A DNA stretch of 64,000 bases from JBBQUN01 sp963717115 (GTDB taxonomy: Bacteria > Actinomycetota > Acidimicrobiia > Acidimicrobiales > SZUA-35): assembly GCA_963717115.1 (NCBI GenBank), contig CAVQVO010000020.1, positions 62,001 to 126,000 on the forward strand. Reading direction: 5' to 3'. Both the position numbers and the translations under genes were made by a program. The notes below the pieces were generated by a model, which was not told the DNA's origin, made no database searches, and worked only from the letters and a program-made list of their open reading frames with translations. This document shows, in pieces, positions 39,574-48,179 of the stretch (position 1 is its first letter; each line of letters opens with the position of its first letter).

Positions 39574-40587
39574 TCAGACCTTGAAACTCTCGAGCAGGGT
39601 CTGGACGACCAGGGACCAGCCGCCGACCATGATGAACAGGAGCAACTTGAAGGGCAGCGAGACGAACACCGGCGGCAGCATCATCATCCCGAGCGACATG
39701 AGCGCCGCCGAGACGATCAGGTCGATGATCACGAACGGGATGAAGATGACCATGCCGATGATGAACGCCGCCTTGAGTTCGTGGAGCAGGAACGCCGGGA
39801 TCAGCGACGTGAGGGAGATGTCGTCGGGCGTCTCGGGCTGATCGGCGCCACGGGCGTCGAGGATCATGGCCAGTTCCTCGTCCGGGCCCTGGCTGAGCAT
39901 GAACTCGCGGATCGGCTCCTGGGCCCGATCGAGGGCCTCCCCCTGCTCGATCTGGCCGTCGAGGTAGGGCTGCAGGGCGTTGTCGTTGACCTGTTCGAGC
40001 GTGGGTCCCATGACGAACAGACTGAGGAAGAGCGCCAGGCCGACGATCACCTGGTTGGGAGGGACGCCCTGGAGACCGAGTGCGTTCCTCGTCATCGAGA
40101 GCACGATCACGATGCGGGTGAAGCTCGACAGCATGATGACGAGCGAGGGCGCGAGCGACAGGACCCCGAGCCCGACGATCAGGATGATGGACTGGCTGGG
40201 CGACCCGTTCTGGTCGCCGATGGTGACGGTGACCAGGTCCTGGCCGGGCGTGGTCTCCTCGTCGGCGACGCCGCCGGTCTCGGTGTCGCCGGTGTCGAAG
40301 TTCGGGGTCGAGTCGAGCCCGTCGTCGAGCCGGCCGCCGGTGTCACTGCCGGTGGGCCCGGCGTCGGGACCGGTCTCGGGGACCGGGAGCTCGGGTGCGG
40401 TGATCGGCGGTGTGACCGTCTGGGCTCCCGCCGTCGAGGCGGCCGGACCGGCGACGGTCGCCAGACCGATCACGAGCATCACGATCAGCCAGGCGACGAC
40501 CTGGCGCGCCGACCGCGGCACCGGACTCGGTGCCCCGTAGGGACTGGGGTGGCGTGGCGGCAGAGCGCCACGTTGGGTTGACGACAT
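39574..40587 (-). CDS. fliP: Flagellar export gate protein FliP
   Basis: Core of the export gate. The 337-residue protein has a signal-like hydrophobic segment at residues 30-50, a Pro/Thr/Asp-rich extracytoplasmic insert of about 80 residues that is longer than in E. coli, and the conserved FliP body: SFTRIVIVLSMTRNALGLQG, PPNQVIVGLALFLSLFVMGP and the C-terminal helix pair with HELKAAFIIGMVIFIPFVII. It precedes fliQ by 1 bp. Confidence 0.96.
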   Translation of the reverse strand: MSSTQRGALPPRHPSPYGAPSPVPRSARQVVAWLIVMLVIGLATVAGPAASTAGAQTVTPPITAPELPVPETGPDAGPTGSDTGGRLDDGLDSTPNFDTGDTETGGVADEETTPGQDLVTVTIGDQNGSPSQSIILIVGLGVLSLAPSLVIMLSSFTRIVIVLSMTRNALGLQGVPPNQVIVGLALFLSLFVMGPTLEQVNDNALQPYLDGQIEQGEALDRAQEPIREFMLSQGPDEELAMILDARGADQPETPDDISLTSLIPAFLLHELKAAFIIGMVIFIPFVIIDLIVSAALMSLGMMMLPPVFVSLPFKLLLFIMVGGWSLVVQTLLESFKV

Positions 40588-40620
40588 CCTCGGCCTCTGG
40601 CCGGGCGGTGCGCGCTCGGA

Positions 40621-41199
40621 TCAGAGCTTGCGAACCGTGAGTTCCCGGAGCGATTCGATCAGGGTCATCCGTGGTTGGGTCGGCGTGAACATCGCCGGCA
40701 AGCGCTTCGGTGCCTCTTGCCTTGGTGCAGGGTCGTTCTGGAGAACAGGGTCGTTCTGGAGAACAGGGTCGTTCTGGTGGGCGGGGTGGTTCTGGTGAAC
40801 GGGATGGCTCGCGTGGGCGGGTTGGTCTCCGGCGGCGAGGAGTTCGGCGGCATCGAGGGCGACGGATTCCACCCGGGCGGACCGGGACCCGCGGCGGGTC
40901 TCGAGCTCGTCGTCGACCGCCTCGATGGCCGAGCCGATCAGGTCGTCGCCTTCGGCGAGCAGGGCGATCCCGTTGTCGCTCACGCCGATCAGCAGATGGC
41001 GTTCGCCGGCCCGGACCACGGCGATCGAGGTGGTCCGACCGAGGGGGCGCTGCGAGGTGATCTCGAGGTCGCCCCGGACGTCGTTGCCGAGCAGGAACCC
41101 GAGCCGGCCCTTGTTCCCGGCGCGCGCGAGGAACCACAGCAGTCCGCCGACGAAGGCGAGCGCCAGGACCAGGCGGACGACGAGGTAGAGCGTCGACAT
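40621..41199 (-). CDS. fliO: Flagellar biosynthesis protein FliO with a histidine-rich repeat tail
   Basis: Chaperone-like membrane protein that stabilises FliP during gate assembly. The 192-residue protein has one N-terminal helix (LYLVVRLVLALAFVGGLLWFLAR) and a small cytoplasmic FliO domain (LEITSQRPLGRTTSIAVVRAG; LLIGVSDNGIALL). Its tail carries hexapeptide repeats such as HPVHQN, HPAHQN, DPVLQN, DPVLQN. Assignment rests on position between fliN and fliP and on the domain pattern. It overlaps the fliN stop by one base. Confidence 0.85.
   Translation of the reverse strand: MSTLYLVVRLVLALAFVGGLLWFLARAGNKGRLGFLLGNDVRGDLEITSQRPLGRTTSIAVVRAGERHLLIGVSDNGIALLAEGDDLIGSAIEAVDDELETRRGSRSARVESVALDAAELLAAGDQPAHASHPVHQNHPAHQNDPVLQNDPVLQNDPAPRQEAPKRLPAMFTPTQPRMTLIESLRELTVRKL
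40731..40820. repeat. Five 18-bp tandem repeats within fliO
   Basis: GGTCGTTCTGGAGAACAG occurs twice exactly (40731-40748, 40749-40766), followed by three diverged copies (40767-40784, 40785-40802, 40803-40820). They encode six-residue repeats rich in His, Pro, Gln and Asn. Confidence 0.9.
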
Positions 41200-41925
41200 C
41201 AGCGGGGGGCCTCGGGTTCGACGACCTCGGAGATACGCACGGCGTACTCGCCGTCGATCACGACGACCTCACCCCGGGCGAGGAGCGTTCCGTTGACCCG
41301 GAGGTCGACCGGTGAACCGGCCGGGCGGTCGAGTTCGACGACCGACCCGATGTGCAGGCTGAGGACCTCCGCGAGGGTCATCTGGGTGCGGCCGAGCTCG
41401 ACCGAGACCTCCAATTCGACCTCGCGCAGCATCGACAGGCCGGCCAGCGACGGCGTGGCTCGGACGGTCGCCCCCGGTGCCGTGGTCGCCGGATTCGCCG
41501 GCTCGGCCGTCGATGGCCGCGCCCGCATGATCCGAGCGCCGATCGGTGATCCAGAGCACCACGCCGACGGTGTCGGGGCCCCGGGTGATGGCCAGCGCCT
41601 CGGAGATGGTCGGGAACCCGGCAACGACGCCGCCGAGGTCGGCGGCGGGGCGAGCCGGGGCGATCGTGAGTCCTTCGACGGCATTGGCGAGCGCCGCGGC
41701 GACGGCGAGGAGCGCCTCGTCGGCCTCGGGGCCGGGGGTGTCGACCATGGCGATGATCGCCTCGGGCAGCGGCGAGCCGGCCCGCGACCCCTCGGTCACG
41801 AGCACCGGGCCCGACAGTCGGGCGATCGCCACGGGCGCATCGATCGCCACCGTCGACATGCCATAGACGGAGACCGCCTGGGCCAGGGCGCCGGCGGTGC
41901 TTCCGTCGAGAACGAGTGTGCTCAT
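41199..41925 (-). CDS. fliN: Flagellar motor switch protein FliN with extended N-terminal domain
   Basis: C-ring component. About 241 residues after correction. The C-terminal SpoA domain is clear (VELEVSVELGRTQMTLAEVL, IGSVVELDRPAGSPVDLRVN, EYAVRISEV). The first 140 residues form an extra alpha/beta domain (DEALLAVAAALANAVEGL...), possibly related to the CheC-like part of FliY but lacking a clear active-site motif. The frame shifts by one base near 41530-41550, between this domain and the SpoA domain. The start overlaps the fliM stop. Confidence 0.9.
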
Positions 41926-42902
41926 GTCTGGGGGTCCTTGTTCATGGTCGCGTTCGCGAGGTTCGTCGTCGAGCTCGCGAAGTCGTGCTGAGGGGTGGTC
42001 AGGACCTCGGCAACCAGGCGTCCGCCTCGTTGACCGGCCTTGACGGTGAAGACCGGGGCATTCCCGACCGAGGCCACCAGGTGCCGGCCGAGGCTCTGCC
42101 CGGTCCGGATCAGGTCACCGGGCGCCAGATTGGCGATGTCGTAGGCCGGCGCCCGGATGGCGGCGAAGCCGACGATCACCGGCACCACGACCGGCTGGAG
42201 TGCGGCGGCGGCGGCGCTGGTGGTGAAGGACTCGGCGTTGCGGGGCCGGCCGTTGAGTCGGCGATCGATGATCTCCATGTGTCCCTGGAGGCTCAGGGGC
42301 GAGATGCCGACCATGGCCGCACCCGACACCTTCGGACCGGTGAGATCGAGGCCGAAGCACAGGAGGGTCTCGGACAGGCCGTCGCGCATGGTGGACTGAT
42401 GGGCGTGGTGGGCCTTGAATCGGGCGGGGCCCAGATGGAGTTCGGTGGCGAAGCGGGGGACCATGGCGTCGACGAGGTCGGCCAGCAGGCGGGCTTCGAG
42501 GGGCGTGAGGTCCCGTACGGGACCCGGGTCGCCATTGCCGCCCAGCATGAGGGTGACGATCGACAGGGCGATCTCGAGGTCGAAGATCATGAACGCCGAT
42601 TGGCCCGACTCGTCGAAGAACAGTTCGACGTAGTGGAGCGGCCGGTCGGCCAGATCGGGAAGGCTCACCGTCGACAGACCGCTGCCGGCCACGCTGATCT
42701 TGCCGGTCCAGAGTTCGAGCGCTTCCTCGGTCATCCGAGCCATCTCGAAGAGCGACTTCTTGAACGACGCCGCTCGTCCCCCGTTCAGCCACGATCCGGT
42801 CATGCCGAAGTCGTGCGGCGTCAGGTCGGCGGGGTCGCCGTTGGCGAACGACGCCGGCTCGGCGACGTCGGCTTCGTCGGATTGCACCTCGGACTCCATC
42901 AC
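41922..42902 (-). CDS. fliM: Flagellar motor switch protein FliM without the usual N-terminal CheY-binding motif
   Basis: C-ring protein linking FliG to FliN. The 326-residue protein contains the FliM core (RAASFKKSLFEMARMTEEALELW, FMIFDLEIALSIVTLMLGG, LTPLEARLLADLVDAMVPRF) and a C-terminal SpoA-like domain (APVFTVKAGQRGGRLVAEVL). The N terminus lacks the LSQxEIDxLL CheY-P-binding motif, and an in-frame stop lies 16 codons upstream, so no longer start is available in this frame. The start is GTG 42902 or ATG 42899, without a convincing ribosome-binding site. First gene of the minus arm. Confidence 0.88.
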   Translation of the reverse strand: MMESEVQSDEADVAEPASFANGDPADLTPHDFGMTGSWLNGGRAASFKKSLFEMARMTEEALELWTGKISVAGSGLSTVSLPDLADRPLHYVELFFDESGQSAFMIFDLEIALSIVTLMLGGNGDPGPVRDLTPLEARLLADLVDAMVPRFATELHLGPARFKAHHAHQSTMRDGLSETLLCFGLDLTGPKVSGAAMVGISPLSLQGHMEIIDRRLNGRPRNAESFTTSAAAAALQPVVVPVIVGFAAIRAPAYDIANLAPGDLIRTGQSLGRHLVASVGNAPVFTVKAGQRGGRLVAEVLTTPQHDFASSTTNLANATMNKDPQT

Positions 42903-43129
42903 GGTGGCAGGGTCGACACGGTGCCCGTCGGTATGAGGTGATCCCGGTCATCACCGGTGGATCTCGGCGATGGGCTCATGGTGCTGTCCGGCCGTCCGAG
43001 ACTCCCCGCCGTAGGTGATTCGATCTGCTTCCTGCTGCTTGTCGCTGATCCTTTGGACCCAATACACGCTTAAAGCTCAATCAACAAGCATGACGTCCGA
43101 AGGAGCAGCATGAATCTGGAGGACGCAGC
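42903..43129. promoter_or_regulatory. Divergent regulatory region between the two flagellar arms
   Basis: This 227-bp gap must hold promoters for both fliM (minus) and the sigma factor gene (plus). It includes a relatively AT-rich patch, CAATACACGCTTAAAGC, at 43059-43075 and the leader micro-ORFs described separately. I cannot identify -35/-10 pairs with confidence. Confidence 0.45.
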
Positions 43130-43139
43130 ATGTCAGTGA
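43090..43139 (+). other. Two overlapping leader micro-ORFs ending inside the flagellar sigma gene start
   Basis: ATG at 43090 opens a 7-codon ORF (MTSEGAA) whose TGA overlaps the ATG at 43110. That ATG opens a 9-codon ORF (MNLEDAACQ), preceded by AAGGAG, whose stop at 43137-43139 lies within the first codons of the sigma factor gene (ATG 43130). GGAG...GCAGCATG is repeated at both downstream starts. The layout would allow translational coupling or attenuation; whether the peptides are made is unknown. Confidence 0.4.
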
Positions 43140-43946
43140 CGATCACGCCGGAACAGCGGGCGATGGTGGAGAAGAACCTCCCGCTGGTCGAACACATCGT
43201 CTCACGGTTGGCGGCGCGCTTCGCTTCCAACTACTCGCGGGAGGACCTGGTCCAGACCGGCACGATCGGTCTGATCGAGGCCACCACCCGCTTCGATCCC
43301 GAGCGGGGCGTGGCCTTCTCGACCTTCGCCGGCCGCCGGATCGAAGGCTCGATCATCGACATGCTCCGACGCGACGACTGGGCCCCCCGCTCGGTTCGCG
43401 AGCTCGAACGCCAGGTCGAACAGATCGACTCCACCTTCCGGGCCCGGGGCCAGCAGGCCCGAGCCGGTGAGATCGAGGAGACGCTCGGACTGGGCAAGGG
43501 CCAGCTGAGCCGCCTGCCGCGCCGATCTGACCAAGGCCCGCGTCGACTCGCTCGACCGCATGGTCGGCGGCGACGACTCGTCGGTGTCCCTGATCGAGAC
43601 GCTGGCCGACTTCATGGGGTCCTCGGTCGAGATGGACCTCGACGAGCGCGAGGTGCTCGGCTATCTGCGCGACGCCGTTCGCTCGCTGCCCGAACGCCAT
43701 CGGGTCGTGATCATGGGCTACTTCTTCGAGGGCAAGTCGATGACCGAACTGGGCGCGCTGCTCGGCGTGACCCAGTCCCGGGCCTCGCAGATCAAGGAAG
43801 ACGCCATTCGCACGATGCGGGCCGGCATGCTCGAGCAGTATCGCGACCAGGACGACGACGGTCCCGACGAAAAGCTCTGCCGCCGGCAACGCACGTTCAA
43901 CGAGTCGTTGGCGACCGCCAATGATTGGCGTTCTCGCATCGCCTGA
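43130..43946 (+). CDS. fliA: Flagellar RNA polymerase sigma factor (FliA/WhiG, sigma-28 family)
   Basis: Directs transcription of late flagellar genes. About 271 residues after correction. Region 2 reads EHIVSRLAARFASNYSREDLVQTGTIGLIEA and GVAFSTFAGRRIEGSIIDMLRRDDWAPRSVR, typical of FliA/WhiG; region 4 reads LPERHRVVIMGYFFEGKSMTELGALLGVTQSRASQI. The frame shifts by one base near 43514-43518 (CTGCCGCG should be CTGCGCG), in region 3. CTGGAGGA precedes the ATG. An unusual tail of about 35 polar residues follows region 4. It opens the plus arm. Confidence 0.93.
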
Positions 43947-44058
43947 GCATCGCGTTTCCCCTGGTCGAAGCCGTTCGTCGGGGCCGATTGCCCGATGTCG
44001 GCGATCTTCGTGACGAGCAGGCCCTCATAGCGGGAAGGTCGCGTCCGACTCTGCCTCC

Positions 44059-44586
44059 ATGGGAGACCTCCTCGCTCAGCCCAACCTCGCCCGACTCGGA
44101 TCGCTCCTCTGGGAGTACCGCGCCGCCTTCGACCGTCTGCACTTCCTCCTCGAGACACAGTTGCTGCTGATCGGCAGCGGACGCGACGACCAGCTGCACC
44201 ACCTGGTCGACCTGCTCGACGAGGCGAACGCCCGGATCCATCGTCTCGACCTCGAGCGGGAGATCCTGATCGATGTCGGTCCCGACGGCGCCCGACCCCA
44301 CCTGTCGCAGTTGGCCGACCGTGTCGAGGCCCCCTGGGACGAGATCCTGCGCGAACACCAGCGGGCCATGGAAGCACTGGTGGCGAGGACCGATGATCTG
44401 GTCCGGCGCAACGGCGCCCTGATCCGACGGGTCCGATCCGAACTCCCCGACCTCGAGACCCTCCTCAGCGTGGGGACGGCCGCTCCCGCCGGCACCGGCC
44501 GGGCCGCCACCTCGACCTATGGACGATCCGGTCGCGACGAGTCGGCCTCGGGCGGGCAGGCCTACCTGTTCGAGGACCGGATCTGA
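44059..44586 (+). CDS. flgN: FlgN-like export chaperone for hook-filament junction proteins
   Basis: A 175-residue mostly helical protein (LWEYRAAFDRLHFLLETQLLLIGSG..., HLVDLLDEANARIHRLDLEREILID, PWDEILREHQRAMEALVARTDDLVRR). Sequence similarity to FlgN is weak, but helical content, size and position directly upstream of flgK (gap of 2 bp) support the call. The C terminus ends in a disordered Gly/Ser/Thr stretch. Confidence 0.65.
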   Translation: MGDLLAQPNLARLGSLLWEYRAAFDRLHFLLETQLLLIGSGRDDQLHHLVDLLDEANARIHRLDLEREILIDVGPDGARPHLSQLADRVEAPWDEILREHQRAMEALVARTDDLVRRNGALIRRVRSELPDLETLLSVGTAAPAGTGRAATSTYGRSGRDESASGGQAYLFEDRI

Positions 44587-44588
44587 CG

Positions 44589-45986
44589 ATGACGAACTTC
44601 TCCGGTCTCAGCATCGCCGCCAGTGCGCTCTACGCCCATCAGAAGAGCATCGCCGTCATCGGCGACAACATCGCGAACGTGAACACGCCGGGCTATGCCG
44701 CCCAGCGGGCGGAGCTGGGATCGATCGGAACCGGGAACATCGGGGTCTTCTCCGGCCGCGTGCTGCAGCACGGCGTCGACGTCACGGCGATCACCCGCCG
44801 TCGCAACGAACTGCTCGAGAACACCTCGCGACGGGCCACCAGCGATGCCGGACGGGCCAAGGCCCAGGCCGAGTCGATCCAGTCGCTCGAGGCCCAGCTC
44901 GGATCGCTGCGGGAGGGCAGCCTCAGCGATCAGCTCAACCAGTTCTTCAACGCCTTCGACGACCTCGCCAACGAGCCGGCCGATCTCGCCACCCGCCAGG
45001 TCCTGCTCCAGCGGGCCGATCAGGTTGCCGGCTCCCTGCGGAGCCAGGCCGGGCTCCTGAGCAACGCCCGGACCGACGAGGTCGGACGGATCACGCAGGT
45101 CGCGGCCGAGATCAACCGCCTGGCCGAGTCGATCGCCGACCTCAACGTCCAGGTCAAGACCGGATCCATCGGTGGGCAGTCGCCGAACTCGTTGATCGGC
45201 ACCCGAAACGAGCAGATCGACCGTCTGGCTTCGCTGATCGACATCAAGGTCACCAATGGCGCGAACAACGAGGTCACCATCGACCTCGACGGCATGATGC
45301 TCGTCTCGGGCAACCTGAGCGGCACGATCGCCGTCGGGTCGATCGTCGATCCGGCCCTGACGCCACTGGGACTCACCCGGATCGCCATCACGACCCCCGC
45401 CGGGCGCGAACTGACCGTCGATGGCGGATCGCTGTCGGGGCATCTCGCCAACGCCAACGACGAGATCCCCGGGATGATGGCCGACCTCGACGCCTTCGCC
45501 AACGACTTCGTCGATCAGGTGAACACCCTGCATCGCACGGGTTTCGGTCAGGACGGGGTCGACGGCCGGGACCTGTACGCCCAGGCTTCGCCGACCGCAG
45601 CGTCGGTCCAGGTCCATTCCGATCTCGTCGGTCACCCCGATCGACTCGGCGCCGCCCAGAACGCAACGGCGACCCTCGACGGCTCCGTGGCCGCCCAGCT
45701 GGCCGCCCTCGGCTCGTCGGCCGGCGGTCCGGCCGCGGTGTACGACGCGTTCGTCGTCAAGCTCGGATCGCAGACCTCGAAACTCACGTTCGCCGCCGAC
45801 ATCGCCGCCGAGAACCTCGGACACGCCGACGCCGCCCTGCAATCCGACGTCGGCGTCAACCTCGACGAGGAACTCACCAATCTGATGGCCAGCCAGCGGG
45901 CCTACGAGGCCGCGGCCCGCATGATCACCGCCGTCGACGAGACGCTCAGGACCCTCATCCAGAACACCGGCCTCGTCGGCCGCTGA
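44589..45986 (+). CDS. flgK: Flagellar hook-associated protein 1 FlgK
   Basis: First hook-filament junction protein. The 465-residue protein has the N-terminal rod-type motif GDNIANVNTPGYAAQRAEL, the heptad region LRSQAGLLSNARTDEVGRIT and the C-terminal EELTNLMASQRAYEAAARMITAVDETLRTL with the family's SQRAYEA. It is shorter than the E. coli protein (about 550), with a reduced middle domain. Confidence 0.95.
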   Translation: MTNFSGLSIAASALYAHQKSIAVIGDNIANVNTPGYAAQRAELGSIGTGNIGVFSGRVLQHGVDVTAITRRRNELLENTSRRATSDAGRAKAQAESIQSLEAQLGSLREGSLSDQLNQFFNAFDDLANEPADLATRQVLLQRADQVAGSLRSQAGLLSNARTDEVGRITQVAAEINRLAESIADLNVQVKTGSIGGQSPNSLIGTRNEQIDRLASLIDIKVTNGANNEVTIDLDGMMLVSGNLSGTIAVGSIVDPALTPLGLTRIAITTPAGRELTVDGGSLSGHLANANDEIPGMMADLDAFANDFVDQVNTLHRTGFGQDGVDGRDLYAQASPTAASVQVHSDLVGHPDRLGAAQNATATLDGSVAAQLAALGSSAGGPAAVYDAFVVKLGSQTSKLTFAADIAAENLGHADAALQSDVGVNLDEELTNLMASQRAYEAAARMITAVDETLRTLIQNTGLVGR

Positions 45987-46035
45987 TCGACCTGGCAGCC
46001 CAAGCCCAGCCTCCGCCCCCGACAAGGAAGTCGCC

Positions 46036-46935
46036 ATGATCGGAAGAATCACCAACCAAGGCTCCACCGTTTCGTTCCAGCGGCTCAACGCCGCCGCCGG
46101 GGCCAACGTCGAGCGGTTCAACCGCCAGATCTCGTCGGGCCGCAAGTTCGAGCACCCGTCCGAGAGCCCGGCCGACACGAGCCTCCTGCTCGGTGGTCAG
46201 CGTCGCCTGGCCCGGATCGAGCAGTTCACCCGCAACACCTCGAGCGCCAATCAGTGGCTGGCGATGACCGACCAGTCGATGCAGACCGCCAACGAGGCCA
46301 TCACCCGGGCCCGCACCCTCACGGTGCAGGGGCTCAACTCCGGTACCGGCCAACTCGGTGCCGATGCTGCCGCCGCCGAGATCCGCCAGATCCGCGAACA
46401 GCTGCTCAGCGTCGCCAACACCACCGTGAGTGGTCGAGCCATCTTCGGTGGCACCGCCGGCGGTCCGGCCTACGACGCCTCCGGTGCGTACCTCGGCGAC
46501 GCCGGTGCGGTGACCCGCACGATCGACACCAACGAGGTCGTCACGATCAACGCCACCGGGCCCGAGGTCTTCGGAGCGTCCAACCCGACCGACCCGATCA
46601 ACGGGTCGATCTTCGAGAAGCTCGGCGCCATCGCCGACGCCCTCGAGGCCGGCGACACCACCGTGGCCGGGCAGGGGCTGGACGGGATCGACGGTTCGCT
46701 GAACCAGTTGCGGTCGGCCCTCGGCAAGGTCGGGGCCGTCGCCAACCGGGTCGACATGGCCCAGATCCGCCTCGGCGACGAAGACCTCGCCACCCGAGCC
46801 CGCATCTCCCAGACCCGCGACGCCGACATGGCCGAGGCCATCATGGGCCTACGCTCGGCCGAGCTCGGCTACGAAGCCCTGATGAGCACGACGGCGCGGA
46901 CCATGAGCCGCAGCCTGCTCGACTTCATGCAATGA
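46036..46935 (+). CDS. flgL: Flagellar hook-associated protein 3 FlgL
   Basis: Junction protein between FlgK and the filament, 299 residues with flagellin-like termini (VERFNRQISSGRKFEHPSESPADTS; ISQTRDADMAEAIMGLRSAELGYEALM). AAGGAAG precedes the ATG. A strong terminator follows. Confidence 0.93.
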   Translation: MIGRITNQGSTVSFQRLNAAAGANVERFNRQISSGRKFEHPSESPADTSLLLGGQRRLARIEQFTRNTSSANQWLAMTDQSMQTANEAITRARTLTVQGLNSGTGQLGADAAAAEIRQIREQLLSVANTTVSGRAIFGGTAGGPAYDASGAYLGDAGAVTRTIDTNEVVTINATGPEVFGASNPTDPINGSIFEKLGAIADALEAGDTTVAGQGLDGIDGSLNQLRSALGKVGAVANRVDMAQIRLGDEDLATRARISQTRDADMAEAIMGLRSAELGYEALMSTTARTMSRSLLDFMQ

Positions 46936-46977
46936 GTCGCGTTCTGCTGCTCTGACCGGCCTCGCCGGTCGGGGTCG

Positions 46978-47003
46978 AAACCCCGGCCCCCGGGCCGGGG
47001 TTT
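46978..47003. terminator. Intrinsic terminator after flgL
   Basis: An 11-bp GC-rich stem flanked by AAA/TTT (AAACCCCGGCC with its complement) and a 4-nt loop, 43 bp after the flgL stop and followed by TTTGCTCGTTTT. It separates the fliA-flgN-flgK-flgL unit from the flbD-motor unit. Confidence 0.85.
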
Positions 47004-47109
47004 GCTCGTTTTCGAGTGGGTTCGTGGGGGCAAAACCTCACGTTGGGTGGTCACGATCCGACACTGGGGCGTCAGCACGGACGCTGACGCGAAGTTTGGA
47101 GCGGATGCA

Positions 47110-47391
47110 ATGATCCTCCTGAAGCGACTCACCGGTCAGGTCCTGGCCATCAATCCCGATCTCATCGAGCGGGTCGAGGCCAACCCCGACACCGTGCTGA
47201 CGATGGTCGACGGCAAGAAGATCCTCGTCCACGAGACGGTGGAACAGATCGTCGCCATGGTCCTCGACTACCGGGCCGAGATCCTCCGGCAGGCATATCG
47301 GGACGAGCGTTCGCACCCCGCCAATCCAGCTCCGCCCCTACGTCTCGTCGTCGGCCCGGCCGATGACGACGTCCTCACGGAGGAATTCTGA
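47110..47391 (+). CDS. flbD: FlbD family flagellar protein
   Basis: A 93-residue protein of the small FlbD (swarming motility SwrD-like) family, not the NtrC-type FlbD of Caulobacter. It has the family core LTGQVLAINPDLIERVEANPDTVLTMVDGKKILVHETVEQIV. Usually it enhances motor torque or stator expression, fitting its place overlapping motA. The ATG at 47110 is chosen because conserved sequence begins there. Confidence 0.9.
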   Translation: MILLKRLTGQVLAINPDLIERVEANPDTVLTMVDGKKILVHETVEQIVAMVLDYRAEILRQAYRDERSHPANPAPPLRLVVGPADDDVLTEEF

Positions 47392-48179
47392 TGGATCCGG
47401 CAACGATCATCGGCATCCTGCTCGCGATCGGCTCCATCTTCGGTGCCAGTTTCATGGCCGGGCTCAATCCGATCGGAATCTTCCTCGCCGACATCCCCTC
47501 GATCATCCTGGTGCTCGGTGGGTCCATCGGCGTCACGATGGCCAACTCGACCTTGCCGGCCACGATCGGTGGTCTCAAGGCGGCGGTCAAGGCCCTCACG
47601 GGTGGGCTCGGCACCGATCCGAGCGAGATCGTCACCAAGCTCGTCGACTTCGCCGACCTGGCCCGCAAGGAGGGCCTGCTGGCCCTCGAAGCCCGGCTCG
47701 ACGAGATCGACGACCCGTTCTTCCGCAGGGGCATGGAGCTCGCCGTCGACGGCACGGACCCCGAGGTCGTGCGCGAGATGCTCGAACTCGACGTCGAGAA
47801 CATGCAGGCCCGTCACAAGATGGCCGCCGGGTTCTGGGCGACGGCGGCCGGCATGGGACCGGCCATGGGCATGATCGGCACCGTCATCGGCCTGGTCGCC
47901 ATGCTCGGCAACCTCGATGACCCCTCGGCACTCGGACCGTCGATGGCGGTCGCCTTCCTCACCACGCTGTGGGGTGCCTTCCTGGCCAATGTGGTGTTCG
48001 CCCCGTTCGCCGGGAAGCTGAAGGCCCTGTCGGCGGCCGAGGTGAAGAGCCGTGAGCTGATCATCGAGGGCATCTTGTCGGTCCAGGCCGGTTCGAACCC
48101 CCGTGCCGTCGCCGGCAAGCTCGCAGCCTTCCTGCCCCCGTCGGCTCGTGAGGCACTGCTGGAGCCGAAGAGTGCCTAG
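47391..48179 (+). CDS. motA: Flagellar motor stator protein MotA
   Basis: Proton-channel stator subunit, 262 residues, four helices. SIILVLGGSIGVTMANSTL, the cytoplasmic ARKEGLLALEARLDEIDDPFFRRGMELAVDG (residues for FliG contact) and GPAMGMIGTVIGLVAMLGNL are MotA/PomA signatures. It overlaps flbD by one base and motB by eight. Confidence 0.96.
   Translation: MDPATIIGILLAIGSIFGASFMAGLNPIGIFLADIPSIILVLGGSIGVTMANSTLPATIGGLKAAVKALTGGLGTDPSEIVTKLVDFADLARKEGLLALEARLDEIDDPFFRRGMELAVDGTDPEVVREMLELDVENMQARHKMAAGFWATAAGMGPAMGMIGTVIGLVAMLGNLDDPSALGPSMAVAFLTTLWGAFLANVVFAPFAGKLKALSAAEVKSRELIIEGILSVQAGSNPRAVAGKLAAFLPPSAREALLEPKSA

Noticed and set aside
42903..43129. A definite sigma-28 promoter between the flagellar arms
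   Set aside because: No pair of boxes with acceptable spacing could be found by eye; only an AT-rich patch is evident.
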